NCBI RefSeq assembly: GCF_000397205.1
Contig: NC_021237.1
Location: 3,597,001 to 3,661,000 of the forward strand
Length of the DNA: 64,000 bases
Direction: 5' to 3'
From: Pseudomonas protegens CHA0
Lineage (GTDB): Bacteria; Pseudomonadota; Gammaproteobacteria; Pseudomonadales; Pseudomonadaceae
In this document: positions 36,186 through 46,527 of the stretch, one piece after another
Position numbering within the stretch: position 1 is the first letter of the stretch
How the letters are laid out: every line of letters starts with the position of its first letter
The notes under the pieces: model-generated
Database searches by the model: none
What the model saw: only the letters and a program-made list of their open reading frames with translations
What the model was told of the DNA's origin: nothing
Made by a program: the position numbers and the translations under genes

Positions 36186-37001
36186 ATGAACCCGCAACCT
36201 GAATGGATCACCGTCGGAGCCCTCGCCGACGGCTTTGCCGAAGACAATCACATCCTCCCGGCGGTCGACGACCTGGCCGGTCGCCACCTGACCCTGCACT
36301 TCGACAACCACTGGCAGATCGAACACCATTTCGCCGCCCACACCCTGCGCTGGAACAACGTCGGGGAAGCGGCCGGCGCCGAGTTGCCCTATCGCGCAAC
36401 CTGCCTGCGCCCCGGCATCTACCTGGTGGACTTCCTCAAGCACGAACAGGGGCAGATCCACTCGGTGAGCCTGGTCCTGGACCTTGAGCAGCAATGCTTC
36501 AGCGCAGTCATCGGGCAGATGCCCAGCCAGGCCGAATCCAGCGTCGACCTGTTCAGCCGGGCCCTGGCCGGTGGCGAGCTGACCTCGGTCAAGGCCCAGT
36601 TTCTCCACGGCGCCATCGACACGCCGGTCACCGCCAGCACGCCACGCCATGAACCCACCGATGAACTGGTGGGCCTGCGCAACCGGTACATCTACAGCGC
36701 CAGCGAGGCCTACGAGCACATCTACCTGAATGCCAACTTCTACAGCTGGCAATGCCTGCGGGGCGTCGAACAGGGGCTGGCGGATACCGACCGCTGCCAC
36801 TACTACAAGATCGCCGAGCAGCTGTACCTGTTCGTCTGGCGAGAAAAGATCGTCCCGACCCTGGGCCTGGTGCTGATCGACCTCAAGGCCGGTCGCAGCG
36901 ACGGCAAGATCTTCGGCTACCAGGGTGCCGACTTCAGCAGCGCCGCCAACTTTCCGGTGGGAGCCCTGGCAGAGGTGCTCAACCGTACCCGGCACCGCTG
37001 A
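36186..37001 (+). CDS. MoaF-like protein
   Basis: This 271-residue soluble protein has two related lipocalin-like halves: TLHFDNHWQIEHHFAAHTLRW...EAAGAELPYRATCLRPGIYLVDF, then NRYIYSASEAYEHIYLNANFYSWQCL...GQAD-type continuation to RHR. The pattern fits the MoaF family, named after the enteric monoamine (tyramine oxidase) regulon moaEF, where its biochemical role is unknown. ATG 36186 has only a weak ribosome site. Neighbours are an aminotransferase and an SDR on the same strand, so it likely binds or handles an amine-derived metabolite. Confidence 0.8.
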   Translation: MNPQPEWITVGALADGFAEDNHILPAVDDLAGRHLTLHFDNHWQIEHHFAAHTLRWNNVGEAAGAELPYRATCLRPGIYLVDFLKHEQGQIHSVSLVLDLEQQCFSAVIGQMPSQAESSVDLFSRALAGGELTSVKAQFLHGAIDTPVTASTPRHEPTDELVGLRNRYIYSASEAYEHIYLNANFYSWQCLRGVEQGLADTDRCHYYKIAEQLYLFVWREKIVPTLGLVLIDLKAGRSDGKIFGYQGADFSSAANFPVGALAEVLNRTRHR

Positions 37002-37079
37002 TACCCGCCCCCTGGCTCCAGGCTGCCGGCCCAGGCCGGCACCTGGGCCAGCCAGCCCTCTTCCTCACAGGACACTGCC

Positions 37080-38462
37080 ATGACTCTGGGCCTCGATCTG
37101 CAACGCGTCGCCAGTTGCTACCAGACCGAACTGCAACTGTTTGCCGAGAAACACCCGCGCTCCGGCGCTTTCTACCAGGAAAACCTCCAGCATTGGCTGT
37201 ACGGCGCGCCCTTGCACTGGATGCAGCAATGGCCCGGCTCCTACCCGATCATGGTGGCCGACGCCCAGGGCGCGACCCTCACCGATTGCGACGGTCATCA
37301 CTACGTGGACTTTGCCCTGGGTGACACCGGAGCGATGTTCGGCCACGCCCAACCGGCGGTCGCCGCTGCCATCGCCGAACAGGCTCTGCATGGTTCGACC
37401 CTGATGCTGCCCACGGCCGACAGCCTGTGGGTCGGCAAGGAACTGACCCGGCGCTTTGGCCTGCCCTACTGGCAGGTCACCACCTCGGCCACCGACGCCA
37501 ACCGTTTTGTCCTGCGCCTGTGCCGGATGATCACCGGGCGGCAGAAGGTCCTGGTGTTCAACTGCAACTACCACGGCAGCGTCGACGAGTCCCAGGTGGA
37601 GTTCGACGCCCAGGGCCAGATGATCCCGCGGGACGGCGTGCACGCCAACGGCCTGCAGCACCAGGCCACCACGCGGCTGGTGGAGTTCAACGACCTGCCG
37701 GCCCTGGAAGCGGCCCTGGCCCATGGCGACGTGGCCGCGGTACTCACCGAACCCTTCATGACCAACGTCGGCATGGTGCCGCCAGCCCCGGGCTTTCATG
37801 ATGGCCTGCGGGAGCTGACCCGGCGCTACGAGGTGCCGCTGATCATCGACGAGACCCATACCCTGTCCTGCGGCCCCGGCGGCTATTGCGGCGAGCACGG
37901 GTTGCAGCCGGATTTCTTCGTTCTCGGCAAATCCATCGCCGGTGGCATTCCCACGGCGGTCTGGGGCGCCAGCCAGGCCATGGCCGAACGGATCTGGCAG
38001 GTGCTGCCGCATTTCCAGCCGGGCCAGGCGATCAACCATTTCGGCTTCGGCGGCACTCTGGCCGGCAACGCCCTGCAGATGGCGGCCATGCGCGCCACCT
38101 TCAGCGAAGTGATGAACGAGGCCAGCTACGCCCATATGTTCCATCTCGCCGAGCGCCTGCGGGCCGGGGTCGAAGCCATCATCCACAAGCACCGCCTGCC
38201 CTGGCACGTGACCCGCATCGGTGCCCGGGTCGAATACCTGTTCATGCAGCAGCCTCCGCGCAACGGCGGTGAGGCCCATCATGCCCGCCATGGGCTGATC
38301 GAAGCCTATCTGCACCTGTACCTGCTCAATCGCGGGGTGTTGCTGACGCCGTTCCACAACATGGCGCTGCTGTGCCCGACCGCCAGCGAGGCGCAGGTCG
38401 ACCTGCACAACCTCCTGCTGGACCAGTGCCTGGCCCAGGTTCTGCCAGGAGCCGGCTCATGA
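37080..38462 (+). CDS. Class III aminotransferase, GSA-aminotransferase-like
   Basis: 460 residues of PLP fold type I: DFALGDTGAMFGHAQPAV at the N-terminal side, TTSATDANRFVLRLCRMITG, NYHGSVDE, D258-E259 in IIDETHTLSCGPGG, and the PLP lysine K284 in FVLGKSIAGGIP. The DETHT motif in place of the common DEV is found in a Pseudomonas subgroup with unknown substrates. It follows the MoaF-like gene by 78 bp and overlaps the SDR start by 4 bases. Confidence 0.88.
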   Translation: MTLGLDLQRVASCYQTELQLFAEKHPRSGAFYQENLQHWLYGAPLHWMQQWPGSYPIMVADAQGATLTDCDGHHYVDFALGDTGAMFGHAQPAVAAAIAEQALHGSTLMLPTADSLWVGKELTRRFGLPYWQVTTSATDANRFVLRLCRMITGRQKVLVFNCNYHGSVDESQVEFDAQGQMIPRDGVHANGLQHQATTRLVEFNDLPALEAALAHGDVAAVLTEPFMTNVGMVPPAPGFHDGLRELTRRYEVPLIIDETHTLSCGPGGYCGEHGLQPDFFVLGKSIAGGIPTAVWGASQAMAERIWQVLPHFQPGQAINHFGFGGTLAGNALQMAAMRATFSEVMNEASYAHMFHLAERLRAGVEAIIHKHRLPWHVTRIGARVEYLFMQQPPRNGGEAHHARHGLIEAYLHLYLLNRGVLLTPFHNMALLCPTASEAQVDLHNLLLDQCLAQVLPGAGS

Positions 38463-39220
38463 GCCAGGATCTGCGTGGGCGCATCGCCCTGGTCACCGGT
38501 TCCGGCCAGGGCATCGGCCGGGCCATCGCCCAACTGTTCGCCGCCCAGGGGGCCAGCGTCATGCTGGCGACCCGCAGCGCGGCATCAGGCGATGAAACCC
38601 TGCGGCTGATTCGCCAAGCCGGCGGCACCGCCGAACTGCTGCCTGTGGACCTGGGCACCCGCAATGCCGCCGAACAGGCAGTGGCGGCAACCCTGGAGGC
38701 CTTCGGCGGCCTCGACCTGCTGCTGCACAATGCCGCGATCTTTCCGATGCAGAAGCTGGCCGAACTGGAGGATGAAACCTTGGACAGCACCCTGGCGGTG
38801 AACCTGAAAAGCTGCTTCTGGCTGACTCGGGCCGCCTTGCCGGCGTTGCGCCGGTCCCAGCAGCCGAGGATCGTCATCACCTCCTCGGTCACCGGCCCGC
38901 GCACGGCGATTCCCGGGCTCGCCCACTACGCGGCCTCCAAGGCCGGGGTCAATGGTTTTATCCGCGCTGCCGCGCTGGAGCTGGCGGAATATGCAATCAC
39001 GGTCAACGGCGTGGAGCCCGGGCTGATTGCCACCCAGGCCATGGACAATCTCGGCGACGCTTCGACCCTGGCTTCGAGCATTCCCCTGAAGCGCCTGGGC
39101 AGTGCCGAGGATATTGCCTGGGCCATGCTGTTCCTGGCGTCACGGCAAGCGGGCTATATCACCGGCCAGACCCTGGTGGTGGATGGCGGCGCCCTGCTCC
39201 CGGAAAACACCCAGCTATAG
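38459..39220 (+). CDS. Short-chain dehydrogenase/reductase (SDR)
   Basis: 253 residues. Rossmann motif TGSGQGIG (13-20), NAA at about 91, catalytic S142/S143, Y157 and K161 (YAASK), and the C-terminal GQTLVVDGGALLPE of classical SDRs. Its ATG overlaps the aminotransferase stop (ATGA), so both are made together. A reaction on the carbonyl product of the transaminase is likely but not shown. Confidence 0.9.
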   Translation: MSQDLRGRIALVTGSGQGIGRAIAQLFAAQGASVMLATRSAASGDETLRLIRQAGGTAELLPVDLGTRNAAEQAVAATLEAFGGLDLLLHNAAIFPMQKLAELEDETLDSTLAVNLKSCFWLTRAALPALRRSQQPRIVITSSVTGPRTAIPGLAHYAASKAGVNGFIRAAALELAEYAITVNGVEPGLIATQAMDNLGDASTLASSIPLKRLGSAEDIAWAMLFLASRQAGYITGQTLVVDGGALLPENTQL

Positions 39221-39288
39221 AAACTGCCGCCCTCCACACCGGCACCTAAGAGGCGGACCGGCTGGCGCCCTCCAGGGAGAACGACGGG

Positions 39289-39373
39289 CGTAGGAGCTGG
39301 CCTGCCAGCGAAGGCGACCCCGAGCGCAACACAGGGCTTGAGGCCCTCTTCGTCGGCAAGCCGGCTCCTACGA
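39289..39373. repeat. Inverted pair of REP elements between convergent genes
   Basis: The core CGTAGGAGCTGGCCTGCCAG (39290-39316) and the inverted core CTTCGTCGGCAAGCCGGCTC (39346-39372) form a REPIN-like doublet between the SDR stop (39220) and the binding-protein stop (39383). Transcripts from either side would end in a large hairpin. Confidence 0.8.
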
Positions 39374-39382
39374 AGGGTCAGG

Positions 39383-40513
<1,131 letters not shown>

Positions 40514-40521
40514 TCAAGGGA

Positions 40522-40863
40522 TCAGAAAATCAAGACGTAGGTCTTGCGCACCGTTTCCTGGATATCCCAGATCCCAGTGCTGTTGGCCGGCAACATCAGT
40601 GCATCGCCGGCTTCTATGTGCAGGGTTTCGCCGTTGTCCGAGGTGAAGGTGCAACGGCCCTGGATGAAGTGGCAGAACTCCTGGGCCACGATCTGCCGCC
40701 GCCAGCGCCCCGGGGTGCATTCCCAGATGCCGGTCTCGACCCCGTCGTTGCGTTCGACGGCGGTCACCGAGGTCACGGCCACCGGAGTGCCCAGGGGCAC
40801 CGCCACTGGTGCCGATTCGGCCAGGGTGGCGGTGGCGGTTTGCTTGAATTGGGTGATGCTCAT
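40522..40863 (-). CDS. Small cupin (DUF861-like)
   Basis: This 113-residue protein has a single cupin barrel: GIWECTPGRWRRQIVAQEFCHFIQGRCTFTSD then GETLHIEAGDALMLPANSTGIWDI. This is the (S)-ureidoglycine aminohydrolase-like cupin_3 form often found beside amine oxidases. ATG 40863 is preceded by AAAGGTAG. It lies between the FAD oxidase (57-bp gap) and the binding protein. Its role in amine oxidation is unknown. Confidence 0.85.
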   Translation of the reverse strand: MSITQFKQTATATLAESAPVAVPLGTPVAVTSVTAVERNDGVETGIWECTPGRWRRQIVAQEFCHFIQGRCTFTSDNGETLHIEAGDALMLPANSTGIWDIQETVRKTYVLIF

Positions 40864-40920
40864 GGTTCTACCTTTCGACGGGAAATCCGAACGGACAGCG
40901 TTCGGTACATAGAGGCCGGC

Positions 40921-42327
40921 TCAGTGCATGAAACCTTCCATGAAGCCGGCGATCCGGCTGGCCATCCTGCGCCGCCATGGAGCCGAGGCCGGGTTGGCCA
41001 GGGTCTGGTCCTCGTGGACGAAGCTGCGAATGATCGCGTTGTAGCCCAGCCAGCGGCACGGCTCCGGCTCCCAGGCCCGCAGGGCCTCCAGGCCACACTC
41101 GGGCATGACCCAGGGCTGGTGTACCAGAGGGCTGTCGCGTTCCAGGATCAGGTCCGCCAAGGTCCGGCCGCCGAGGTTGCTGGCGCCCACGCCCTCGCCG
41201 CCATAGCCGCCGGACAGGGCAATGCCCTTGCGCCGGTCGCAGAGCATGTGCGGCTTGAAGTGCCGGGACATGCCCAGGTTGCCGCCCCAGGAATGGCTGA
41301 TGCGCACGTTCTTGAGTTGCGGGAACAGCTCGCCGAACAGGTAGCGGCGCAGTTCCACTTCGTCACGGGTCAGGTCGAAGTCATGGCGCAGCTTGCTGGC
41401 GAACTGATAGCCGCCCCGGGCACCGAACACCAGCCGGTTGTCCATGGAGCGCTGGCCATAAGTCACCTGTCGGCTGCTTTCGCTGAAGGCCTGGCCCTGG
41501 CTCAGGCCGATTTCTTCCCAGACGGACTCCGCCAGCGGCTCGGTGGCCACCAGCAGGCTTTGCACCGGCAACTGGTAGCGGCCCAGGGGCGGCAAGGTGA
41601 CCGAATAGCCTTCCACTGCCGGCACTATCCAGCGGCTGCGCACCGAAGCCTGGGCCGTCTGCAGGCTGCCGGACTGCCAATGGGTCACCGGGCTGTTTTC
41701 ATAGAGGGTCACCCCCAGGCGCTCAACCGCCCGGGCCAGGCCGCGCACCAGCTTGGCCGGCTGGATGGTGGCGCAATGCGGGGCATAGATACCGCCATAG
41801 GGCTTGGCCAGGCGGATCTGCTGGGCCAGTTGCTCGGGGTTGAGCCAGCGGTAGTCGTCCTGGTTCAGGCCCTGGGCATAGAGCTTGTCCAGATAGTGGC
41901 GCAGGCTGGTTTCCTGCTCCGGGTAGCGGGCGGCGCAATACAGCACCCCGCCCTTGCGGTAATCGCAGTCGATGCCCTCACGTTCGATGACATTGGCCAC
42001 TTCATCGGGGATGCCGTGCAACAGGTCGAAGGAGGCCCGGCGCTGCTGCGGCGACAGAGCGGCCAGCAGCCGGTCTTCTCCCAGCAGGTTGCCCATCAGC
42101 CAGCCGCCATTGCGGCCCGAGGCACCAAAACCGGCGGTTTGCGCTTCGATCACCGCAATATTCAACTGCGGCGCCTGGCGCTTGAGGTAATAGGCGGTCC
42201 ACAGCCCGGTATAGCCGGCGCCGATGATCGCCACGTCCAGGTCCAGGTCTTGCGCAAGCTGCGGCCGCGGCAATAGCGGCTCGTCGAGCTGGTCCATCCA
42301 CAAACTGATACTGCGCCACGCTGGCAT
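40921..42327 (-). CDS. FAD-dependent amine oxidase, gamma-glutamylputrescine oxidase (PuuB)-like
   Basis: ATG 42327 has GGAG 7 bases upstream; 468 residues. An N-terminal DAO-type FAD motif (VAIIGAGYTGLWTAYYLKR, 32-50), FGASGRNGGWLMG, and a C-terminal HSWGGNLGMSRHFKPHM ... GGYGGEGVGASNLGGRTLADL match PuuB/OrdL-type oxidases of the putrescine pathway. It probably oxidises an amine or its glutamyl derivative. An AraC regulator precedes it and a polyamine-binding protein follows. Confidence 0.87.
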   Translation of the reverse strand: MPAWRSISLWMDQLDEPLLPRPQLAQDLDLDVAIIGAGYTGLWTAYYLKRQAPQLNIAVIEAQTAGFGASGRNGGWLMGNLLGEDRLLAALSPQQRRASFDLLHGIPDEVANVIEREGIDCDYRKGGVLYCAARYPEQETSLRHYLDKLYAQGLNQDDYRWLNPEQLAQQIRLAKPYGGIYAPHCATIQPAKLVRGLARAVERLGVTLYENSPVTHWQSGSLQTAQASVRSRWIVPAVEGYSVTLPPLGRYQLPVQSLLVATEPLAESVWEEIGLSQGQAFSESSRQVTYGQRSMDNRLVFGARGGYQFASKLRHDFDLTRDEVELRRYLFGELFPQLKNVRISHSWGGNLGMSRHFKPHMLCDRRKGIALSGGYGGEGVGASNLGGRTLADLILERDSPLVHQPWVMPECGLEALRAWEPEPCRWLGYNAIIRSFVHEDQTLANPASAPWRRRMASRIAGFMEGFMH

Positions 42328-42378
42328 GCAAGCACTCCGCAACCCGAATTTCGAATGCGGCGATCCTAGTGCCTGGCC

Positions 42379-43194
42379 TCAGGGGCTGTCTTGCGCGCGT
42401 GCACGCAAAGAAATTTGCTTGGCGTAGGCCTTGGGCGACTGGCCGGTGTGCTGGCGAAAACAGCTGTAGAAGGCCGACAGCGAGTTGAACCCTGCGGCAA
42501 ACGCCAGCTCGTCGATGCGCAGCGGCGGCGTCGCCTGGTCCAGCGCTGCCAGCAGATGCTGCAGGCGCGCCTGGTTGACGTAGCGGTAGAAGCTCTGCCC
42601 CAGCACCTGGTTGAGCAGGTAGGAAATCTGGTTGCGGCTGTAACCGCATTCCCGGGACACCCGCTGCAGGTCCAGCTCGGGGTCCAGGTACGGCTGCTGG
42701 CGCTGGAAATACTGCTGCAGGTCCTCGGCCATGAAACTCAACTGGCGCGGCGACAGCCCCAGCCGGCTGGCCGCCGGGCGCAGTCTGGCGGAGGACTTGC
42801 TCGGTGCCGGCTCCCGGACCAGTGAGGCGTACTCGTTGACCCGCCAGATCAGCCCGTCGCGCACGGTGATCGCTTCACTGGAGCGAAATGACACCAGGCC
42901 CTGGCCGCCGCGCAGGGTCACCTGGTACTGGATAAACGCGGTGTTGCCATCCAGGCGGATGCGATCGCTGTGCTCCAGGGCCTCGTCGGGAGCCCGGGGC
43001 ATGCTGGCCCGCACGTATTCGCGCAGTTCCTCCAGGCCCAGGGTACGGTTCTGGAAAAAGTCGTTGTACTGGATGTCCGGGTGGTACAGCGCCATTACTC
43101 CATCCAGGTCCCGGTACTTCCAGCACAGGTGGTAGCGCATCACGGTTTCACCGGTGGCCTGGGTGTGCAGCGGCCCGTCATCGGGGGCAGACAT
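42379..43194 (-). CDS. AraC-family regulator with SnoaL-like N-terminal domain
   Basis: ATG 43194; 271 residues. Residues about 15-130 fold as a SnoaL/NTF2-like domain (VMRYHLCWKYRDLDGVMALYHPDIQYNDFF, and ending ITVRDGLIWRVNEYASLV), which binds small ligands. The C-terminal half is a double AraC HTH (DLQRVSRECGYSRNQISYLL; LRIDELAFAAGFNSLSAFYSCF). It is divergent from nothing and directly precedes the oxidase operon, of which it is likely the regulator. This combination is unusual among AraC regulators. Confidence 0.85.
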   Translation of the reverse strand: MSAPDDGPLHTQATGETVMRYHLCWKYRDLDGVMALYHPDIQYNDFFQNRTLGLEELREYVRASMPRAPDEALEHSDRIRLDGNTAFIQYQVTLRGGQGLVSFRSSEAITVRDGLIWRVNEYASLVREPAPSKSSARLRPAASRLGLSPRQLSFMAEDLQQYFQRQQPYLDPELDLQRVSRECGYSRNQISYLLNQVLGQSFYRYVNQARLQHLLAALDQATPPLRIDELAFAAGFNSLSAFYSCFRQHTGQSPKAYAKQISLRARAQDSP

Positions 43195-43450
43195 AGGTTT
43201 CTCGAACAGGAAAAGGCGCAGCTTGCCGAACTTCGCCAAGGGCTTCAACGACCGGCCGCCGGCCAGATACGGCAGCCGCCGGGGGGTGCCTGGGAGATGA
43301 CATGACTTGCATCAATAATCCGTGAGTGAACCGCCGGACGGTGGGCAAAAAAACTGCGAACCGTCACAAGCCAATGCTATTTTTAAAACCTCAACCGATC
43401 GGGTCATTGACGATCCGGTCGTTCCTACCGCGAGCACAAGGAAGCGCTCA

Positions 43451-43741
43451 ATGAATCAAGGTGGGCCACCGATGAACAGAGTCTGGGCCAGTAAAGTCAC
43501 CTTTCCCAACGCCTGCCAGCTGATGCGATGGCATTTTCATCCCATGGGTTTCGAAGCCAGCATGGATGCGCCCGGCAGCATGATCGCCCGGCTCTTCGAT
43601 CGCGCCAGCGGCGAAACCATGATCGCCATCGCCGGCATTCCCTGTGCCACGGTGATGAGCGCTGCGGATGTCGAACGAATAATCGAGGCGGTGGAAGATG
43701 AGCTGGAGGCCTTTTCCCCGTCCCTGGCACTCAAGGCCTGA
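43451..43741 (+). CDS. DUF1652 protein
   Basis: ATG 43451 has AAGGAAG 6 bases upstream (96 residues); ATG 43472 is a possible later start (89 residues). The core LMRWHFHPMGFEASMDAPGS and MIARLFDRASGETMIAIAGI matches the Pseudomonas-specific DUF1652 family, whose function is unknown. A strong terminator follows. Confidence 0.8.
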   Translation: MNQGGPPMNRVWASKVTFPNACQLMRWHFHPMGFEASMDAPGSMIARLFDRASGETMIAIAGIPCATVMSAADVERIIEAVEDELEAFSPSLALKA

Positions 43742-43760
43742 AGCCCCGCTGCCTCACCCG

Positions 43761-43787
43761 AAGCCCGCCTCGCCAGCGGGCTTTTTT
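43761..43787 (+). terminator. Rho-independent terminator after the DUF1652 gene
   Basis: The stem AAGCCCGC (43761-43768) / GCGGGCTT (43776-43783) with a 7-base loop is followed by six T (43782-43787), right before the helicase stop on the other strand. Confidence 0.85.
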
Positions 43788-46303
43788 CATGTCGCCTGGC
43801 GCAAGTCCTGGAAGTACGGCTTGTCTCGCGGTACCCGGTCCGAAGCCTTGGGCGCATTGCCCGAGGGGCCTTCCTGGCGGTCCACATACCAGTAGCAATG
43901 CTTGGCCGCCCGGGTGATGCCCACATAGGCCAGCCGCAGGATCTCGTCCTTTTGTGCGCTGTCGTAGGGCTCGGCATCGCCGTCCTTGCCCAACCCGGCC
44001 ATGCGATAGACCTGGTTCTTGTACGGCGAACTGCTCAGGTGCTGGCAGTCGCCCAGCAGGAATACCGCATCCGCCTGCAGTCCCTTGGCGCTGTGATAGG
44101 TCAGCTGTTTCAGGCGTCGCGACCCTGGAGGCAGACTAGAATCAACATTAACTATTTGTGAAATAACGTTTTCAACCAATAACTTATCACTACTTTTTCG
44201 AAACAACATCAAGACCGAATCACCCTGCTCATAGTGCTCAGCCAGACGCTGGGCCAGGCCCTGATCATCGCGATCGAGCACCTGCACCGGCCACAGCTCT
44301 GTAGCTTCGCCGCTGGCCTTGGCCTTCTTCCCGGCAATGGCCGGCGCCGCGCGGACAATATGCTCCGCGGCATCGATCACATGCTGATGGCTGCGGTAGT
44401 TCTCGCTGAGCATGACCCGGGTGGTGCCCGGGGACGGGAACTCCTTGTTGAACTCGATGAAGTACTTGGGCGAGCTGCCCCGCCAGCCGTAGATCGACTG
44501 CCAGTCGTCACCGACGCAGAGCAGCGAGGAATGCTGGGCGGCGCGCCCGATGTGCAAGGCGGCGCCTCGGCTGCGGATCGCCGCAAGGCTGGCCCTGATC
44601 CAGGAAACGATCTGCGGCGAAACATCCTGGAACTCGTCGATCATCAGGTGTGACATCGGGCGCAGGCAGGCATCGCTGAGCAGCTTGAAGTTCTCCGGCG
44701 AGCGCTCGCTGAACAGGGCGAACATGCGGTTGTAGCTCATGATGGGCGGCGACTGATCCAGCAGATGGTCCTCCAGCGCTCGCCAGAACAGGCTCAGGGC
44801 CTCGAAGAAAAACCGGTCCGGATCGTCCTGCGCAAAACTCATGCCCGCGACGGCATCGCCCACTTCCAAGCCCAGGTTCTCGATAAAGCCTGCGGCGGCG
44901 ACAAAGCAATCGAGCAGCGGCGCCGACGCCAGCTCGCCCTTGACCTTGTAATCGAAACCCGGACCGCCATTGACCTGGGCCGAAAAGGCGCCGGCAGAAC
45001 GCTTTGAAGCTTCGTAACTATCAAGCCAAATCAATGGCTTACGGCAAAAAGCTTGAAACAGGGTGCGTTTTACAGCCCACTCCGCCCGCACCGTCAGCTT
45101 GGCCCCGGGCCGGGTCAGCTGCGGGCTCTCGCGCGGGTCGAAACCCAGCACCACCCAGGCGTCCAGCTCCGCACAATAGCCATGGCTGTGAAAGGTCGCA
45201 CCGTTGATTTCGAACCGCTGGCGCTGCGGCTCGATGCCCTTGATCGGCCAGGCGCCCGCGCGAAACCACAGGTCCTCCACGGTGTCGCAGAGTTCTTCAT
45301 CGCGCTTGGCCGCCAGTTCGGTCACCGCCATGCGCTTTTGCACGTCCGGGTGATCGCGCTCCAGTTCCTTGAGCTGCAGGGCGTGGCGTACCAATGGCTG
45401 CAACGCCAGGCGAAAGCGCGGGTCATCGCGGTACAGTGCCTGGTAGCAGGCATTCAGGTGCCGACGCTGGGCGTCGTTGATGCGCAGATCGAATGGGTTG
45501 CTGTCCACCTCGTCTTCGCCGCCCTGGAGCCGATCGCTGAGGTTCTCGAAGGCCTGCAGGCGCTCGAAGCCCGGCAGGCTGCGGACCATGGGCAGAATCC
45601 GCGAGTGGAAGGTTCGCACCAGCTCCCGGGCTTCCCTGGCGCCCAGTTGCCGCCCCCACAGGGCAAAGACTTGCGTGAGCTTGGTGATGAAGTCCTTGCG
45701 CGACTCCCGGGTGAAGGTCACCACGGTCATGGCGTCCAGTTCGAAGCCCAGATAGTGATGCAACAGCAGCAGGCGCAGCACCAGCGAGGTCGACTTGCCG
45801 GCGCCGGCCCCGGCGATCACCGCGGTGGCGGGTGTGTCGCTGAAAATCATCTTCCACTGCGCGGCGCTGGGTTGCGCCGCGGCGGGAAGCAGGCGGGCGA
45901 CATCGGCCTTGAAGCGCTTTTTCAGCTCGGCGCTCAACGGCAGGCGCCAGTCATCGAACAGCCGGTCATCCACCCCGGGCGGGCGGTGCTCGGTGTTGCG
46001 GCTGTCGCGGATCAACAGCACCTGGCGGCCTTCCTCCAGCCCCTCGAGCCGGCCTTCCTGGTAGCCGTATTCCACGCCGGCAGTGTGGCCACTGCGAAAG
46101 CCATCGGCCTGACCATGCAGCCAGGAAGCCCGATGCTGGGCCCGCAGGCGGTTCAGGCCATGGCCGAAGAGGCGCGCCGCGAGGCGTTTCAACAAGGGCA
46201 TCTGGGCCAGGGGCAAAAGCTCGGGGGGCAGATCGGGGGTGTGTTGCGACACGCGGACTCCAGGGTGTGAGGCTGAGCAGTAATCTTCGGCGGATTGTTC
46301 CAC
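43787..46303 (-). CDS. UvrD/Rep-type (superfamily 1) DNA helicase
   Basis: GTG 46303 is the only early start candidate; 838 residues. Walker A GAGAGKST (165-172), VTFTRESRKDF (motif Ia), MIDEFQDVSP (motif II), VGDDWQSIYGWRG (motif III), and LAYVGITRAAK (motif VI) define SF1A helicases. The first 150 residues contain basic and Glu-rich stretches (YQEGRLEGLEEGRQ) without a recognised domain, and a long insert follows motif Ia, as in helicase IV-like proteins. It acts alone; flanking genes are unrelated. Two short AT-rich patches lie inside the gene (44150-44215, 45000-45060). Confidence 0.9.
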   Translation of the reverse strand: MEQSAEDYCSASHPGVRVSQHTPDLPPELLPLAQMPLLKRLAARLFGHGLNRLRAQHRASWLHGQADGFRSGHTAGVEYGYQEGRLEGLEEGRQVLLIRDSRNTEHRPPGVDDRLFDDWRLPLSAELKKRFKADVARLLPAAAQPSAAQWKMIFSDTPATAVIAGAGAGKSTSLVLRLLLLHHYLGFELDAMTVVTFTRESRKDFITKLTQVFALWGRQLGAREARELVRTFHSRILPMVRSLPGFERLQAFENLSDRLQGGEDEVDSNPFDLRINDAQRRHLNACYQALYRDDPRFRLALQPLVRHALQLKELERDHPDVQKRMAVTELAAKRDEELCDTVEDLWFRAGAWPIKGIEPQRQRFEINGATFHSHGYCAELDAWVVLGFDPRESPQLTRPGAKLTVRAEWAVKRTLFQAFCRKPLIWLDSYEASKRSAGAFSAQVNGGPGFDYKVKGELASAPLLDCFVAAAGFIENLGLEVGDAVAGMSFAQDDPDRFFFEALSLFWRALEDHLLDQSPPIMSYNRMFALFSERSPENFKLLSDACLRPMSHLMIDEFQDVSPQIVSWIRASLAAIRSRGAALHIGRAAQHSSLLCVGDDWQSIYGWRGSSPKYFIEFNKEFPSPGTTRVMLSENYRSHQHVIDAAEHIVRAAPAIAGKKAKASGEATELWPVQVLDRDDQGLAQRLAEHYEQGDSVLMLFRKSSDKLLVENVISQIVNVDSSLPPGSRRLKQLTYHSAKGLQADAVFLLGDCQHLSSSPYKNQVYRMAGLGKDGDAEPYDSAQKDEILRLAYVGITRAAKHCYWYVDRQEGPSGNAPKASDRVPRDKPYFQDLRQAT

Positions 46304-46527
46304 GGTATCCAGCCAATTGCTTGCAGGTCATTAACTTAAGCGATGAACCGAAGGTTTAACACCAGCTTTGCGACAAAATACTCATCTAATTTTACGATTG
46401 GATTACGGCATTTTTTGCGCTTTTTATCGATCTATAGCTGATGGAAGATGCTCGCCATCAACCAACGGTTATCGTTTTCTGGCCCGGATACAACGTGCCA
46501 TGACGAGCCCTTAATGAGGAGAAGATC

